This document shows positions 46,635 through 55,499 of a stretch of DNA of 64,000 nt, in pieces. The DNA is from Lachnospiraceae bacterium (GTDB lineage: Bacteria; Bacillota; Clostridia; Lachnospirales; Lachnospiraceae), in NCBI GenBank assembly GCA_021202075.1, contig JAJQDT010000128.1, positions 19,804-83,803 on the forward strand. Reading direction: 5' to 3'. Every line of letters starts with the position of its first letter. Within the stretch, counting starts at the first letter, position 1. The notes beneath the pieces are model-generated. The model made no database searches. It had not been told where the DNA came from and saw nothing but the letters and a program-made list of their open reading frames with translations. Made by a program: the position numbers and the translations under genes.

Positions 46635-48527
46635 ATGGGAGACTTTAAGTTGACAACAATTGAGGAGTTCGAAGCGGCTACGAACCGGCTCCTCGAGACC
46701 GGGGCAAAGGTAGGTGCGGACGCCTATCAGTTCCGTGTGAAAAACCAGACGCCGCACTGTAAGTTCGGCGAGCAGGGCGTCTGCTGCCGTATCTGCACGA
46801 TGGGACCGTGCCGGATTACGCCGAAGGCTCCTCGCGGGATCTGCGGCTGCGACGCGCATGGCATCGTGGGACGTAATTATCTGCGCTTTACCGCCGGCGG
46901 AGCGGCAACGCACTCAGACCATGGCCGTGAGATCTGCCACACGCTTTACTGCACATCGCCGGACGGCAACTACAAGGTAAAGGATTCGGAGAAACTGATT
47001 CGCATCGCGAAGGAGTGGGGCGTTGAGACAGAGGGAAAGGATATCTACGATCTGGCTCATGAGATGGCCGTTCTCGCCATGGGAGAGTATGGAAAGGTAT
47101 TTGGTTATCAGAATTTCTTAAAGAGAGCTCCAAAGCACACGCAGGAGATCTGGGAGAGAGAAGAGATTCAGCCGCGTGCGATTGACCGCGAGGTTTCCTG
47201 CTCGATGCACATGACCCATATGGGATGCTCTTCGAAGCCGGAGGCGCTGATCCGTCAGTCTCTGCGCGCAGGACTTTCCGATGGATGGGGCGGTTCCATG
47301 GCCGGCACCGAGTTTTCAGATGTCCTGTTCGGCACTCCGAAGCCGATTGATACGGAAGCGAACCTCGGTGTTATGGTGGAAGAGAATGTCAATATAGTAG
47401 TGCACGGACATGATCCGTCTCTTTCTGAGATGATCTGTGAGTACGCGGATGATCCGGAAATGATCGCTTATGCAAAAGAGATGGGCGCGAAGGGCATCAC
47501 GGTTTCCGGCGTCTGCTGTACCTCCAATGAAGTGGCGATGCGCCGCGGCATCCCGATGGCGGGCAATTTCCTGCAGCAGGAAAATGTCATCCTGACCGGC
47601 GCCTGTGAGGCGATTGTTGTCGATGTACAGTGTATCTTCCCGGCAATCGGACCTCTGGCGAAATGCTTCCATACCAAATTTGTGACGACTTCCGCGATCG
47701 CGCAGATGCCGGAGAGCGATTATATCCGTTTCTCGCCGGAAAACGCGGGCGAGAACGCGAAGGCCATTGTCAAGATGGCGATTGAGAATTTCAAGAACCG
47801 CAAGCCGGAGCTGGTACATATTCCGCAGATGAAGCAGAAAGCAACGGTCGGCTATTCCTTCGAAGCAATTGTGAAAACGCTTGATACCGTGACGAATTCC
47901 CAGGTGGATGTGACCGGTACGACAAAGCCGCTCATCGAGTGCGTGAAGTCCGGCGTAATCCGCGGTGCGGTCGCGATGGTTGGCTGCAACAACCCGAAGG
48001 TTCGCCCGGATACCGCTCATATTGAACTGATGAAGAAGCTGATCGAAAACGATATCATTATCGTCGCTTCCGGCTGCTCTGCGCAGGCTGCTGCGAAGGC
48101 CGGTCTGATGGACAAGCGCGCGAAGGATCTGTGCGGCGCGGGCCTGAAAAGAGTCTGTGAGCTGGCAGATATCCCGCCGGTTCTGCATATGGGTTCCTGC
48201 GTGGATATCAGCCGTATGATGATTCTGGTATCTGAGCTTTCAAAGGATTCCGGATGGAATATTTCCGAACTGCCGGTAGTCGGCTGCGCACCGGAGTGGA
48301 TGTCGGAGAAGGCAGTTTCCATTGGCAACTATGTGGTAGCGACCGGTATCGATACGTTCCTTGGCGTTGACCCGTACGCGAGCGGTTCCTCTGAGGTGGA
48401 AGGCCTGCTGCAGGGCGGGATCCGCGACTGGGTAGAGGCCTGCTACACGGTAGAGACCGATATCGATAAGCTGGTTGACAAGATGATCGATCGCATCGAG
48501 GAAAAGAGAACGGCGCTTGGTATTTGA
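46635..48527 (+). CDS. cooS: anaerobic carbon-monoxide dehydrogenase catalytic subunit (CooS/AcsA)
   Basis: Reduces CO2 to CO for acetyl-CoA synthase at the Ni-Fe-S C-cluster. The 630-aa protein has the D/B-cluster cysteines C42, C50, C51, C54, C59 and C70, and C-cluster ligands His in VVHGHDP (about 257-259), C295, C333, C451, C481 and C522, all matching the known enzyme spacing. So it should be active. It is the AcsA of the CODH/ACS complex given acsB downstream. GGAGG lies 7-8 nt before the ATG. It ends with TGATAATACAA. Strong codon bias suggests high expression. Confidence 0.97.
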   Translation: MGDFKLTTIEEFEAATNRLLETGAKVGADAYQFRVKNQTPHCKFGEQGVCCRICTMGPCRITPKAPRGICGCDAHGIVGRNYLRFTAGGAATHSDHGREICHTLYCTSPDGNYKVKDSEKLIRIAKEWGVETEGKDIYDLAHEMAVLAMGEYGKVFGYQNFLKRAPKHTQEIWEREEIQPRAIDREVSCSMHMTHMGCSSKPEALIRQSLRAGLSDGWGGSMAGTEFSDVLFGTPKPIDTEANLGVMVEENVNIVVHGHDPSLSEMICEYADDPEMIAYAKEMGAKGITVSGVCCTSNEVAMRRGIPMAGNFLQQENVILTGACEAIVVDVQCIFPAIGPLAKCFHTKFVTTSAIAQMPESDYIRFSPENAGENAKAIVKMAIENFKNRKPELVHIPQMKQKATVGYSFEAIVKTLDTVTNSQVDVTGTTKPLIECVKSGVIRGAVAMVGCNNPKVRPDTAHIELMKKLIENDIIIVASGCSAQAAAKAGLMDKRAKDLCGAGLKRVCELADIPPVLHMGSCVDISRMMILVSELSKDSGWNISELPVVGCAPEWMSEKAVSIGNYVVATGIDTFLGVDPYASGSSEVEGLLQGGIRDWVEACYTVETDIDKLVDKMIDRIEEKRTALGI

Positions 48528-48617
48528 TAATACAAATGGTGAAGGCCGGAAATGAAACGTTTGCGTTTCTGAGTATGGCCTTGAGAGCCGAAAAATATAT
48601 TATGAAGAGGATCATTC

Positions 48618-49403
48618 ATGAAGATTGCAATTACCGGAAAAGGCGGTGTCGGGAAGACAACATTTGCAGCGACGCTGGCACGGCTGTATGCCGACGAGGG
48701 GCGCTCCGTGCTGGCGGCGGACGCGGATCCGGATGCGAACCTCGGGCTGGCGCTCGGCTTTGATGAAGAGTCTCTCGATGAGATTGTGCCGATTACGAAA
48801 ATGCGAAAGCTTGTCCAGGAGCGAACGGGCGCGGATGAGTTTAATAAGATTTTTAAGCTGAATCCGAAGGTCGATGATATTCCGGATAAATATGCGAAAA
48901 AATGCAACGGCGTGAAGCTTCTGGTGCTTGGAACGGTTGAGACAGGCGGAAGCGGCTGTGTTTGTCCGGAGCATGTGATGCTGAAACGGATTATTAATCA
49001 TCTGATGCTTCGGTCCGATGATGTGGTGATTCTCGACATGGAGGCGGGACTGGAGCATCTCGGGCGCGGCACGACGAGCGGTATGGACGCATTTATCGTT
49101 GTGATTGAGCCGGGCGCGAGAAGCGTTCAGACCTATCGGAATGTGAAACGCCTGGCGGATGATCTCGGCGTGAGACAGGTCTATGTAGTAGCGAACAAGG
49201 TGCGTGATGAGAAGGATGAGGAATTCATCCGGGCAAAGATACCTGCGGAAGACCTGCTTGGTGTGGTTCATTACAATATCGAAGTGATCGATGCAGACCG
49301 GAACGGTTCCTCCCCTTATGATTACAGCCAGGGAGCCGTGCAGGAAATCCGTGCGATCAAGGAGAAGCTGGATGCTCCGGGCACGGTTCCCAGGCAGGCC
49401 TGA
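48618..49403 (+). CDS. CooC-type nickel-insertion ATPase (second copy)
   Basis: A 261-aa MinD-type ATPase: P-loop GKGGVGKTT (7-15), ADADPDANLGLALG, nickel-site CVC at about residues 114-116 (GSGCVCPEH), and DMEAGLEHLGRGT. It differs clearly from the first CooC (about one-third identity by eye) and resembles the AcsF/CooC group placed next to ACS genes. It probably matures either CooS or AcsB. The following 300-bp gap carries direct repeats and hairpins. Confidence 0.93.
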   Translation: MKIAITGKGGVGKTTFAATLARLYADEGRSVLAADADPDANLGLALGFDEESLDEIVPITKMRKLVQERTGADEFNKIFKLNPKVDDIPDKYAKKCNGVKLLVLGTVETGGSGCVCPEHVMLKRIINHLMLRSDDVVILDMEAGLEHLGRGTTSGMDAFIVVIEPGARSVQTYRNVKRLADDLGVRQVYVVANKVRDEKDEEFIRAKIPAEDLLGVVHYNIEVIDADRNGSSPYDYSQGAVQEIRAIKEKLDAPGTVPRQA

Positions 49404-49710
49404 CCGATAAGATGTGTTTTTTCTTATCAGGAAACGACATGAGTCGTTTCGAGTAAGGCTGTGAAATTTGCTGTAAGATTCGTCTTGAAAAGGCAGGATT
49501 TTTGTTGCAAAAATAGAAATATCTTGGTATAAATAGAGTGAACGCTCTGCGTTGCGCATTCGCTTTGCCGGTATGCGGCATGAAAGTGAGAACCAGGCCA
49601 ATCAATATCGCTTTGCGATGGTCTGGTCGGCGTCGCACATCCGTTTTGCGAATATGCGATATGAAATGGAAAACGAGATATATTTTATTTTAAGAAAAGA
49701 GGCGAATGAA
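49404..49710 (+). repeat. intergenic region with hairpins and a 39-bp direct repeat
   Basis: Hairpins GATAAGA/TCTTATC (49406-49428) and GAAACGAC-ATGA-GTCGTTTC (49431-49450). Then two direct repeats of 39 bp, 49554-49592 and 49635-49673, 81 bp apart, with pattern GCRCATYCGYTTTGCSRRTA followed by TGCGRYATGAAARTG. A frame open through this region (from 49552) has no ribosome site and is not taken as coding. Confidence 0.65.
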
Positions 49711-50403
49711 ATGAGTGATTTGGCATTACCGAAACTCGAGGTCGCAGACATCATCCAGGCATTGGACGGAGTCTGCAATTCAAAGGTGGATACGACCGGC
49801 TCGACGAAGCCGCTTCTGGAATGCGTAGTTTCCGGAGTACTTCGCGGTGCGGCAGTTCTGCTTGGCACAGACGGCTCTGAGGTCAGAGACACGGAAGAAT
49901 ATGTTGCTCTGATTAAGAAGCTGATCGCGAATGATATCGTTGTGCTGGCGATCGGTTATCCGGTAAAGGTGGCTTTGGATGCGGGACTCATTGCAGCCGA
50001 GGCGAAGGATCTGTGCGGCGCCGGACTGAAACGGGTCTGTGAGCTTGCCCAGATTCCGCCGGTGCTTCCGCTTGGCGGTCTGGAAAACGTGGGCAACGTC
50101 GTGACGATTGCCACCGCTCTGTGCAATGATTCCGGTCTGACGGTACCGCAGCTTCCGGTGGTTGGCTGTGACGCGGCCGGGGTAACGGCGCAGGCCGTTG
50201 AGTTGGGAAATACGTTTGCAGGGCTTGGCGTGGACACGTTCATTGGGATTATGCCATATGAGGGTTCCCTGGAGGATGTTGTCGCTGCGAGCGGCCTGAA
50301 GGATGGCCCTGATGCAAAGCAGACGGTTTCGTCGGATCTTGACGCGCTGGCGGATGCGCTGATTGCGGATATTGAAAAGAAACGGTCAGCGATTGCAATA
50401 TGA
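49711..50403 (+). CDS. stand-alone CooS C-terminal-domain paralogue lacking C-cluster ligands
   Basis: A 230-aa protein that aligns end to end with about residues 410-630 of the CooS encoded 1.2 kb upstream: shared segments include STKPLLECVVSGVLRGA, AKDLCGAGLKRVCEL, IPPVLPLGG and QLPVVGCDA. The three C-cluster cysteines of that domain are gone: C451 becomes T53, C481 becomes Y83 and C522 becomes L124. The N-terminal helical and B/D-cluster parts are missing too. It is therefore not a CO dehydrogenase but a likely structural or maturation partner. The reading frame is intact with AGAGG upstream and the same TGATAATACCA end as cooS. It sits 77 bp before acsB, so it is surely co-expressed with it. 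Confidence 0.85.
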   Translation: MSDLALPKLEVADIIQALDGVCNSKVDTTGSTKPLLECVVSGVLRGAAVLLGTDGSEVRDTEEYVALIKKLIANDIVVLAIGYPVKVALDAGLIAAEAKDLCGAGLKRVCELAQIPPVLPLGGLENVGNVVTIATALCNDSGLTVPQLPVVGCDAAGVTAQAVELGNTFAGLGVDTFIGIMPYEGSLEDVVAASGLKDGPDAKQTVSSDLDALADALIADIEKKRSAIAI

Positions 50404-50480
50404 TAATACCAGGTGCGCATGCAATGTGCAGAAATCCGTTGTATTATCATTAACCTATTATTTACCAGGAGGAAAGTAAA

Positions 50481-52610
50481 GTGACTTTATTTGATATTAT
50501 TTACAGCGGAAATGATGAGTTATTCGCCCGCACGCAAAAGGCAATTGATGATGCAGTTGCCCAGTATGGCGAGGACAAAGCGGTAGCTTTTCCGGATACC
50601 GCTTACAGCCTTCCCTGCTACTATGGCGTGACGGGTCAGAAGGTTGGCAATCTTGGTGAGCTGAAAGCAGCGCTCGCCAATGTGAAAGAGACTCTGATGG
50701 GCAGAAAGCCGAGGCTGAACGATGTGTTTAATTCCGGTATTGCTTCCGCGCTCTGCGCAGAGTTTCTGGAGGTTCTGAAATATATTGACGGTGCGGCGCC
50801 CTATGAGATGCCCCGGTATGGTCATCTTTCTGACGCGATGATCCGTGAGCTCGGCGTACCGCTTGTTACCGGCGACATTCCGGGCGTGGCGGTTATCATC
50901 GGCACGGCTCCGACCGCTCAGGACGCGGTGGATCTGGTGAAGAGCTATCAGGCTCAGGGTATTCTCGTGACACTGACCGGCGGCGTGATTGAGCAGTGTG
51001 AGTCCCTCGGACTTAAGACCGGCTTTAATATCCGTGTCATTCCGCTCGGCGATGAAATGCAGTCTGTGATCCATGTTGTTTCCGTGGCTGTCCGTGCGGC
51101 CCTGATTTTCGGCAACATCACCCCTGGCGATCTTCCGGGTCTGGAGAAATACACGATGGATCGTGTGTTCGCGTTTGTAAATGCTTACGGCCCGCTGACC
51201 GATGAGGTCTATGCGTACGGTGGCGGAGCAATTGCTCTTGGTTTCCCGGTTATTTCAAACGAGGATCGCTACAGAGTGCCGAAGAGCCTGATTTATCAGG
51301 AGGATGTCTCCAAATTCAACGCGACCTCTCTGGAGGCGAGAGACATCAAGCTTAAGATTACAAACATTGATATTCCGGTAGCGTTTGCTTCCGCGTTCGA
51401 GGGCGAGATCATCCGCCGCGGCGATATGCAGGTCGAGTTCGACGGCTCCAGAGTGGACTGCTTCGAGCTAGTTCACAACAAAGAGGCTTCCGAGGTCGAG
51501 GATCACAAGATTGAAGTCATCGGACCGGACATTGATGAGTTTGAGGTGGGCAGCAAGCATTCCATCGGCTACATCGTAGAGGTGGCAGGCAAGAGCATGC
51601 AGGCGGACTTCGAGCCGGTGTTCGAGCGTAAATTCCATTCCTATCTGAACTGTGTCGAGGGTATGATGCACACCGGACAGCGCGATATGATCCGCATCCG
51701 TATCAGCAAGGATACCTTTAATGCAGGCTTCCGTCTGAAGCACATCGGCGAAGTCCTCTATGCAAGGGTAAAGAGCGAATTCGCGGCAGTCGTAGACAAA
51801 TGCCAGGTGAAGGTCATCACGGATCCGGAAATGTGTACGAAGCTTCGCCATGAGCTCGCGATTCCGATGTTTGATAAGCGCGATGAGCGTCTGACGACCC
51901 TGACGGATGAGGGCGTAGATGTTTATTATAGCTGCATCATGTGCCAGGCATTCTCCCCGAGCCACGTCTGCGTGGTTACTCCGGAGCGTCTGGGCCTGTG
52001 CGGCGCTGTATCATGGCTGGATGCGAAAGCAACCAACGAGCTGGATCCGCAGGGACCGTGCCAGGTGATCACCAAAGAGAAAGTCATCGACGAGCGCATC
52101 GGCGAATACGAGGATGTCAATGAGGCAGTCCGCAAGTTCTCACAGGGCGCACTCGAAGACGTATCTCTGTATTCCATCATTGAGAAGCCGATGACGAGCT
52201 GCGGCTGCTTCGAGTGTATCTGCGGGATCGAGCCGCTCTCTAACGGTGTCTGCATCGCGAACCGTGAGTACGCGGGCATGACCCCGATCGGTATGACCTT
52301 CTCCGAGCTGGCATCCATGACCGGCGGCGGTGTTCAGACCCCGGGCTTTATGGGTCACGGCAAGCACTTCATTTCTTCCAAGAAGTTCATGAAGGCCGAA
52401 GGCGGTATCGCACGTATTGTCTGGATGCCGAAGGAACTGAAGGATCAGGTAGCAGAGCGCCTGAACGAGAGCGCAAAAGACCTTTACGGAATCGATAACT
52501 TTACGGACATGATTGCGGACGAGACCGTAGTTACCGAGGATCCGGAAGCACTGCTCGAGTTCCTGACCGAAAAAGGCCATCCGGCGCTTGAAATGGAACC
52601 AATGATGTAA
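50481..52610 (+). CDS. acsB: acetyl-CoA synthase (CODH/ACS subunit AcsB)
   Basis: Assembles acetyl-CoA from CO, the methyl group of the corrinoid protein, and CoA at the Ni-Ni-[4Fe-4S] A-cluster. The 709-aa protein has all ligands: C485, C488, C497 and C507 (CX2CX8CX9C) and the CGC motif C574-G-C576. An N-terminal domain of about 310 residues with Rossmann-like fold, needed to dock CODH, is present, as in bacterial (not archaeal) ACS. The start is a GTG at 50481 with AGGAGG 8 nt upstream. Very biased codon use. A large multi-hairpin element follows the stop. Confidence 0.97.
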   Translation: MTLFDIIYSGNDELFARTQKAIDDAVAQYGEDKAVAFPDTAYSLPCYYGVTGQKVGNLGELKAALANVKETLMGRKPRLNDVFNSGIASALCAEFLEVLKYIDGAAPYEMPRYGHLSDAMIRELGVPLVTGDIPGVAVIIGTAPTAQDAVDLVKSYQAQGILVTLTGGVIEQCESLGLKTGFNIRVIPLGDEMQSVIHVVSVAVRAALIFGNITPGDLPGLEKYTMDRVFAFVNAYGPLTDEVYAYGGGAIALGFPVISNEDRYRVPKSLIYQEDVSKFNATSLEARDIKLKITNIDIPVAFASAFEGEIIRRGDMQVEFDGSRVDCFELVHNKEASEVEDHKIEVIGPDIDEFEVGSKHSIGYIVEVAGKSMQADFEPVFERKFHSYLNCVEGMMHTGQRDMIRIRISKDTFNAGFRLKHIGEVLYARVKSEFAAVVDKCQVKVITDPEMCTKLRHELAIPMFDKRDERLTTLTDEGVDVYYSCIMCQAFSPSHVCVVTPERLGLCGAVSWLDAKATNELDPQGPCQVITKEKVIDERIGEYEDVNEAVRKFSQGALEDVSLYSIIEKPMTSCGCFECICGIEPLSNGVCIANREYAGMTPIGMTFSELASMTGGGVQTPGFMGHGKHFISSKKFMKAEGGIARIVWMPKELKDQVAERLNESAKDLYGIDNFTDMIADETVVTEDPEALLEFLTEKGHPALEMEPMM

Positions 52611-52793
52611 AAAAGCCAGGAATGCGGCTGCGCCGCATTCCCGGGAGATTCGCTTGTCGAATCTCCCGAAAATCAACTCGCGGGGAAATCTCGCTCGCGA
52701 GAATTTACCAGCGAGTTGATTTTGGCTTTTTTAACGAAGAAAAATGCGAAGCATTTTTCTGAGTCTAATGAGTAGACCAAGTAGTGAGACTCA
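52611..52793 (+). terminator. multi-hairpin element after acsB (four-way-junction-like, terminator-like outer stem)
   Basis: Outer stem AAAAGCCA (52611-52618) with TGGCTTTTTT (52723-52732) encloses three adjoining perfect hairpins: GGAATGCGGC/GCCGCATTCC (52619-52641), CGGGAGATTCG/CGAATCTCCCG (52642-52668) and AAAATCAACTCGC/GCGAGTTGATTTT (52669-52723) with an inner AAATCTCG stem. Two further hairpins follow: GAAAAATGC-GAA-GCATTTTTC (52739-52759) and TGAGTCT/AGACTCA (52760-52793). The U-rich end could terminate or reduce transcription before acsD. The complexity far exceeds a normal terminator. Confidence 0.75.
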
Positions 52794-52901
52794 CCCAACA
52801 AACTTTATAAATATAGGCTGGGTACAGGTACATTTATTTGTCTGCATGATAGACCTCTTTTTTCAAACTTTAATGTAACACCACAAGGAGGATTAAAAGA
52901 A

Positions 52902-53843
52902 ATGCCGTTTACTGCGAAATCAGGAAAATTCAATGCGAAAATTAACACCGTTGAAGTCGGTACCGGCGACAAGGCCATCAAGCTTGGCGGCGAGAATGTC
53001 TTTCCGTTCTATACCTTTGACGACGCGATCGAGAATGCGCCGAAGGTAGGGATCGAGATTACGGACGGCGGTATGGAGAGCGAGCCGGAGTGCGTGCAGA
53101 AGCTCTATGAGGGCTGCACGACTGTCGTTGATATGGCGAAGAAGGCCGTTACGTTTGACGGAGTTGATTTTTTGAGCATTCGTTTGGAGGGCGGAGATCC
53201 GAACGGAAAGAACAAATCTACGGAGGAACTGATCCAGATCGTCAAAGATGTGGCTGACGCTGTGGATGTTCCGCTTGTTGTTTGCGGCTGCAAGAACGTA
53301 GAGAAGGATGCTGAGCTGCTTGACAAGGCAGCGGCTGCGCTGGATGGCAAAAATGCCATGATCCTGGCGGCAAAGGAAGAGAACTACAAGACAATCGGTG
53401 CTTCGGCGGGGCTCGCTTACAAGCAGGTTGTCGGCGCGGAGTCCGCGGTAGATATCAACCTTGCGAAGCAGCTGAATGTACTGCTGACACAGCTTGGTGT
53501 AGATTCAAAGACCATCGTGATGAATGCCGGCACCGCGGCAGTCGGATATGGATTCGACTACGTGATCTCGACATTGGACCGTGTAAAAGCCGCAGCGCTG
53601 TCACAGGGTGATACGACGCTGCAGATGCCGATTATTACTCCGGTCGCTTCTGAGACTTGGACTGTAAAGGAATCCACCGCTACGGAAGAGGATATGCCTG
53701 AATGGGGCAATCTGGAAGAGCGCGGGATTGACATGGAAGTAGAGACTGCCGCGGCAGTTCTCGCAGCCGGTTCGGACGCTGTGATTCTGAAACATCCGGA
53801 ATCGGTCAGAACCATCAAAGCCATGATTTCAGAACTGATCTAA
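52902..53843 (+). CDS. acsD: corrinoid iron-sulfur protein small subunit AcsD
   Basis: Beta subunit of CFeSP, which carries the methyl group from AcsE to AcsB. The 313-aa TIM-barrel protein has the family features: VEVGTGDKAIKLGGENVFPFY, DFLSIRLEGGDPNG, and IVMNAGTAAVGYGFDYVIST in part. It carries no metal itself but caps the cobamide in AcsC. ACAAGGAGG lies 8 nt before the ATG. It is separated from acsB by the structured element, so its expression may partly depend on readthrough or its own promoter. Confidence 0.96.
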   Translation: MPFTAKSGKFNAKINTVEVGTGDKAIKLGGENVFPFYTFDDAIENAPKVGIEITDGGMESEPECVQKLYEGCTTVVDMAKKAVTFDGVDFLSIRLEGGDPNGKNKSTEELIQIVKDVADAVDVPLVVCGCKNVEKDAELLDKAAAALDGKNAMILAAKEENYKTIGASAGLAYKQVVGAESAVDINLAKQLNVLLTQLGVDSKTIVMNAGTAAVGYGFDYVISTLDRVKAAALSQGDTTLQMPIITPVASETWTVKESTATEEDMPEWGNLEERGIDMEVETAAAVLAAGSDAVILKHPESVRTIKAMISELI

Positions 53844-53915
53844 ACGAATAAAACGATACGCATCGTTTCCTTATATGTTATAAGTATATGTAAGAAGTGC
53901 AGGAGGAATAATAAA

Positions 53916-55259
53916 ATGGCATTAAAAGGCTTGGATATTTTTAAATTATCACCGAAGAAAAACTGTAAAGAGTGCGGCAGCCCGACCTGTATGGCATTCT
54001 CTATGAAGGTAGCGCAGGGCGCTGTATCGATCGACAAATGTCCGTATTTTTCAGAGGACGCGAAGGCTTCCCTGAATGAAGCGACCGCGCCGCCGATGAA
54101 GACCATCAAGGTCGGTACCGGCGAGAAGGAATATTCTCTCGGCGGGGAGACCGTTCTGTTCCGTCATGAGAAGACCTTTGTGAGCAGAACTCGCTATGCG
54201 GTGACTGTCTGCAGTTGCATGGATGATGCAGCGATCGACGCAAAGCTTGCGGAAATCAAGACGGTTGATTATGAGCGAATCGGTGAGCGTATGTTTACAG
54301 AAATGATTTATGTAAACTATGCACCGGCAGCCGGAAAAGAGAAGTATCTGGAAGTGGTGAAAAAGGCCGCAGAGCTTGACCGTGTCCTGATTCTTGGCTG
54401 TGAGGATCCGGAAGTGGCAGCGGAAGCGGTTGCTCTGGTAAAGGATCAGAAGCCGGTGCTGAATGGCGCGAACGCATCCAATTATGAGGCGATGAGCAAG
54501 GTAGCGACCGACGCAGGCGTAACCCTTGGCGTTCAGGGTGCAGACATCAACGAGCTCTATGATACATTGGCGGCTCTCGAGAAGCTTGGGAACAAGAATC
54601 TGATCTTCGACTGCGGTGTGAATTCCGTGAAGGAAGCTTATCAGATCGCGGTACAGTTCCGCAAGGCAGCCATCAAGGATGGCAACCGTACCTGCGGCTA
54701 TCCGTCCATCGTTCGCCTGGATCGTTTAAGCGGCGGCGACAAGCATCTGCAGGCTGCTCTGCTTTCTCTGTTTACGATGAAGTATGGTTCCATCATTGTG
54801 CTGGATCAGATGACCTATGCGGAAGCAAACCCGGTATATGGTCTGAGACAGAACCTGTTTACCGACCCGCAGAAGCCAATGAAGGTAGAGCCGGGCATCT
54901 ATCCGCTGAATGGTGCGGATGAGAATTCCGTATGTCTGACAACCGTTGACTTTGCTCTGACCTACTTCCTGGTATCAGGTGAGCTGGAGCGCTCCGGTGT
55001 TCCGTGCAACCTCATCATCAACGACGCTGGCGGACTTTCCGTACTGACGTCCTGGGCGGCAGGCAAGTTCTCCGCCGGTACGATTGCGAAGTTCTTTGAA
55101 GAGCAGAACATCGCGGGCAAGGTGAAATCCAGAAAGCTCATCATCCCGGGCAAGGTGGCGGTTCTGAAGGGCGAGCTCGAGGCGAAGCTGCCTGGCTGGG
55201 AGATCATCATCGCTCCGAGAGAAGCCGTACAGCTTGTGAAGTTTATGAAAGAACTGTAA
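53916..55259 (+). CDS. acsC: corrinoid iron-sulfur protein large subunit AcsC
   Basis: Gamma subunit of CFeSP. The 447-aa protein has an N-terminal [4Fe-4S] domain with C17, C20, C25 and C42, a TIM barrel, and a C-terminal B12-binding domain (about residues 330-447, LIINDAGGLSVLTSWAAGKFS). The iron-sulfur cluster passes electrons for reductive activation of the cobalt, working with AcsV. AGGAGG precedes the ATG. Its stop codon is inside the first unit of a 14-bp tandem repeat. Confidence 0.96.
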   Translation: MALKGLDIFKLSPKKNCKECGSPTCMAFSMKVAQGAVSIDKCPYFSEDAKASLNEATAPPMKTIKVGTGEKEYSLGGETVLFRHEKTFVSRTRYAVTVCSCMDDAAIDAKLAEIKTVDYERIGERMFTEMIYVNYAPAAGKEKYLEVVKKAAELDRVLILGCEDPEVAAEAVALVKDQKPVLNGANASNYEAMSKVATDAGVTLGVQGADINELYDTLAALEKLGNKNLIFDCGVNSVKEAYQIAVQFRKAAIKDGNRTCGYPSIVRLDRLSGGDKHLQAALLSLFTMKYGSIIVLDQMTYAEANPVYGLRQNLFTDPQKPMKVEPGIYPLNGADENSVCLTTVDFALTYFLVSGELERSGVPCNLIINDAGGLSVLTSWAAGKFSAGTIAKFFEEQNIAGKVKSRKLIIPGKVAVLKGELEAKLPGWEIIIAPREAVQLVKFMKEL

Positions 55260-55311
55260 TTTAAAAGCTGTAATTTAATATTTGTAATTTTAGTATCTGT
55301 AATTTAGTAGC
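55255..55311 (+). repeat. 14-bp tandem repeat (4 units) at the acsC stop codon
   Basis: TGTAATTTAAAAGC, TGTAATTTAATATT, TGTAATTTTAGTATC (15 bp) and TGTAATTTAGTAGC in direct succession. The first unit holds the TAA stop of acsC. After it, up to 55470, lie GC-rich imperfect hairpins (for example TTTTCCACA...TGTGGAAAA at about 55391-55434) and no gene before acsE. Confidence 0.85.
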
Positions 55312-55499
55312 TGATGATTATGCCATGGTTATTGCTGTGCGCACCCGGATCAGCCGATGCTTCAGCGCTTTGGCTGCGCGGCTGTACTGTTTTCCACACA
55401 GGCTTTTTTGCGAAACGCAGGCCATGTGGAAAATGCTATAGCTGCCGCACCTGAAATAGCCAGCGGTGTACATATTATATTTAATAAAGGAGAACCATC

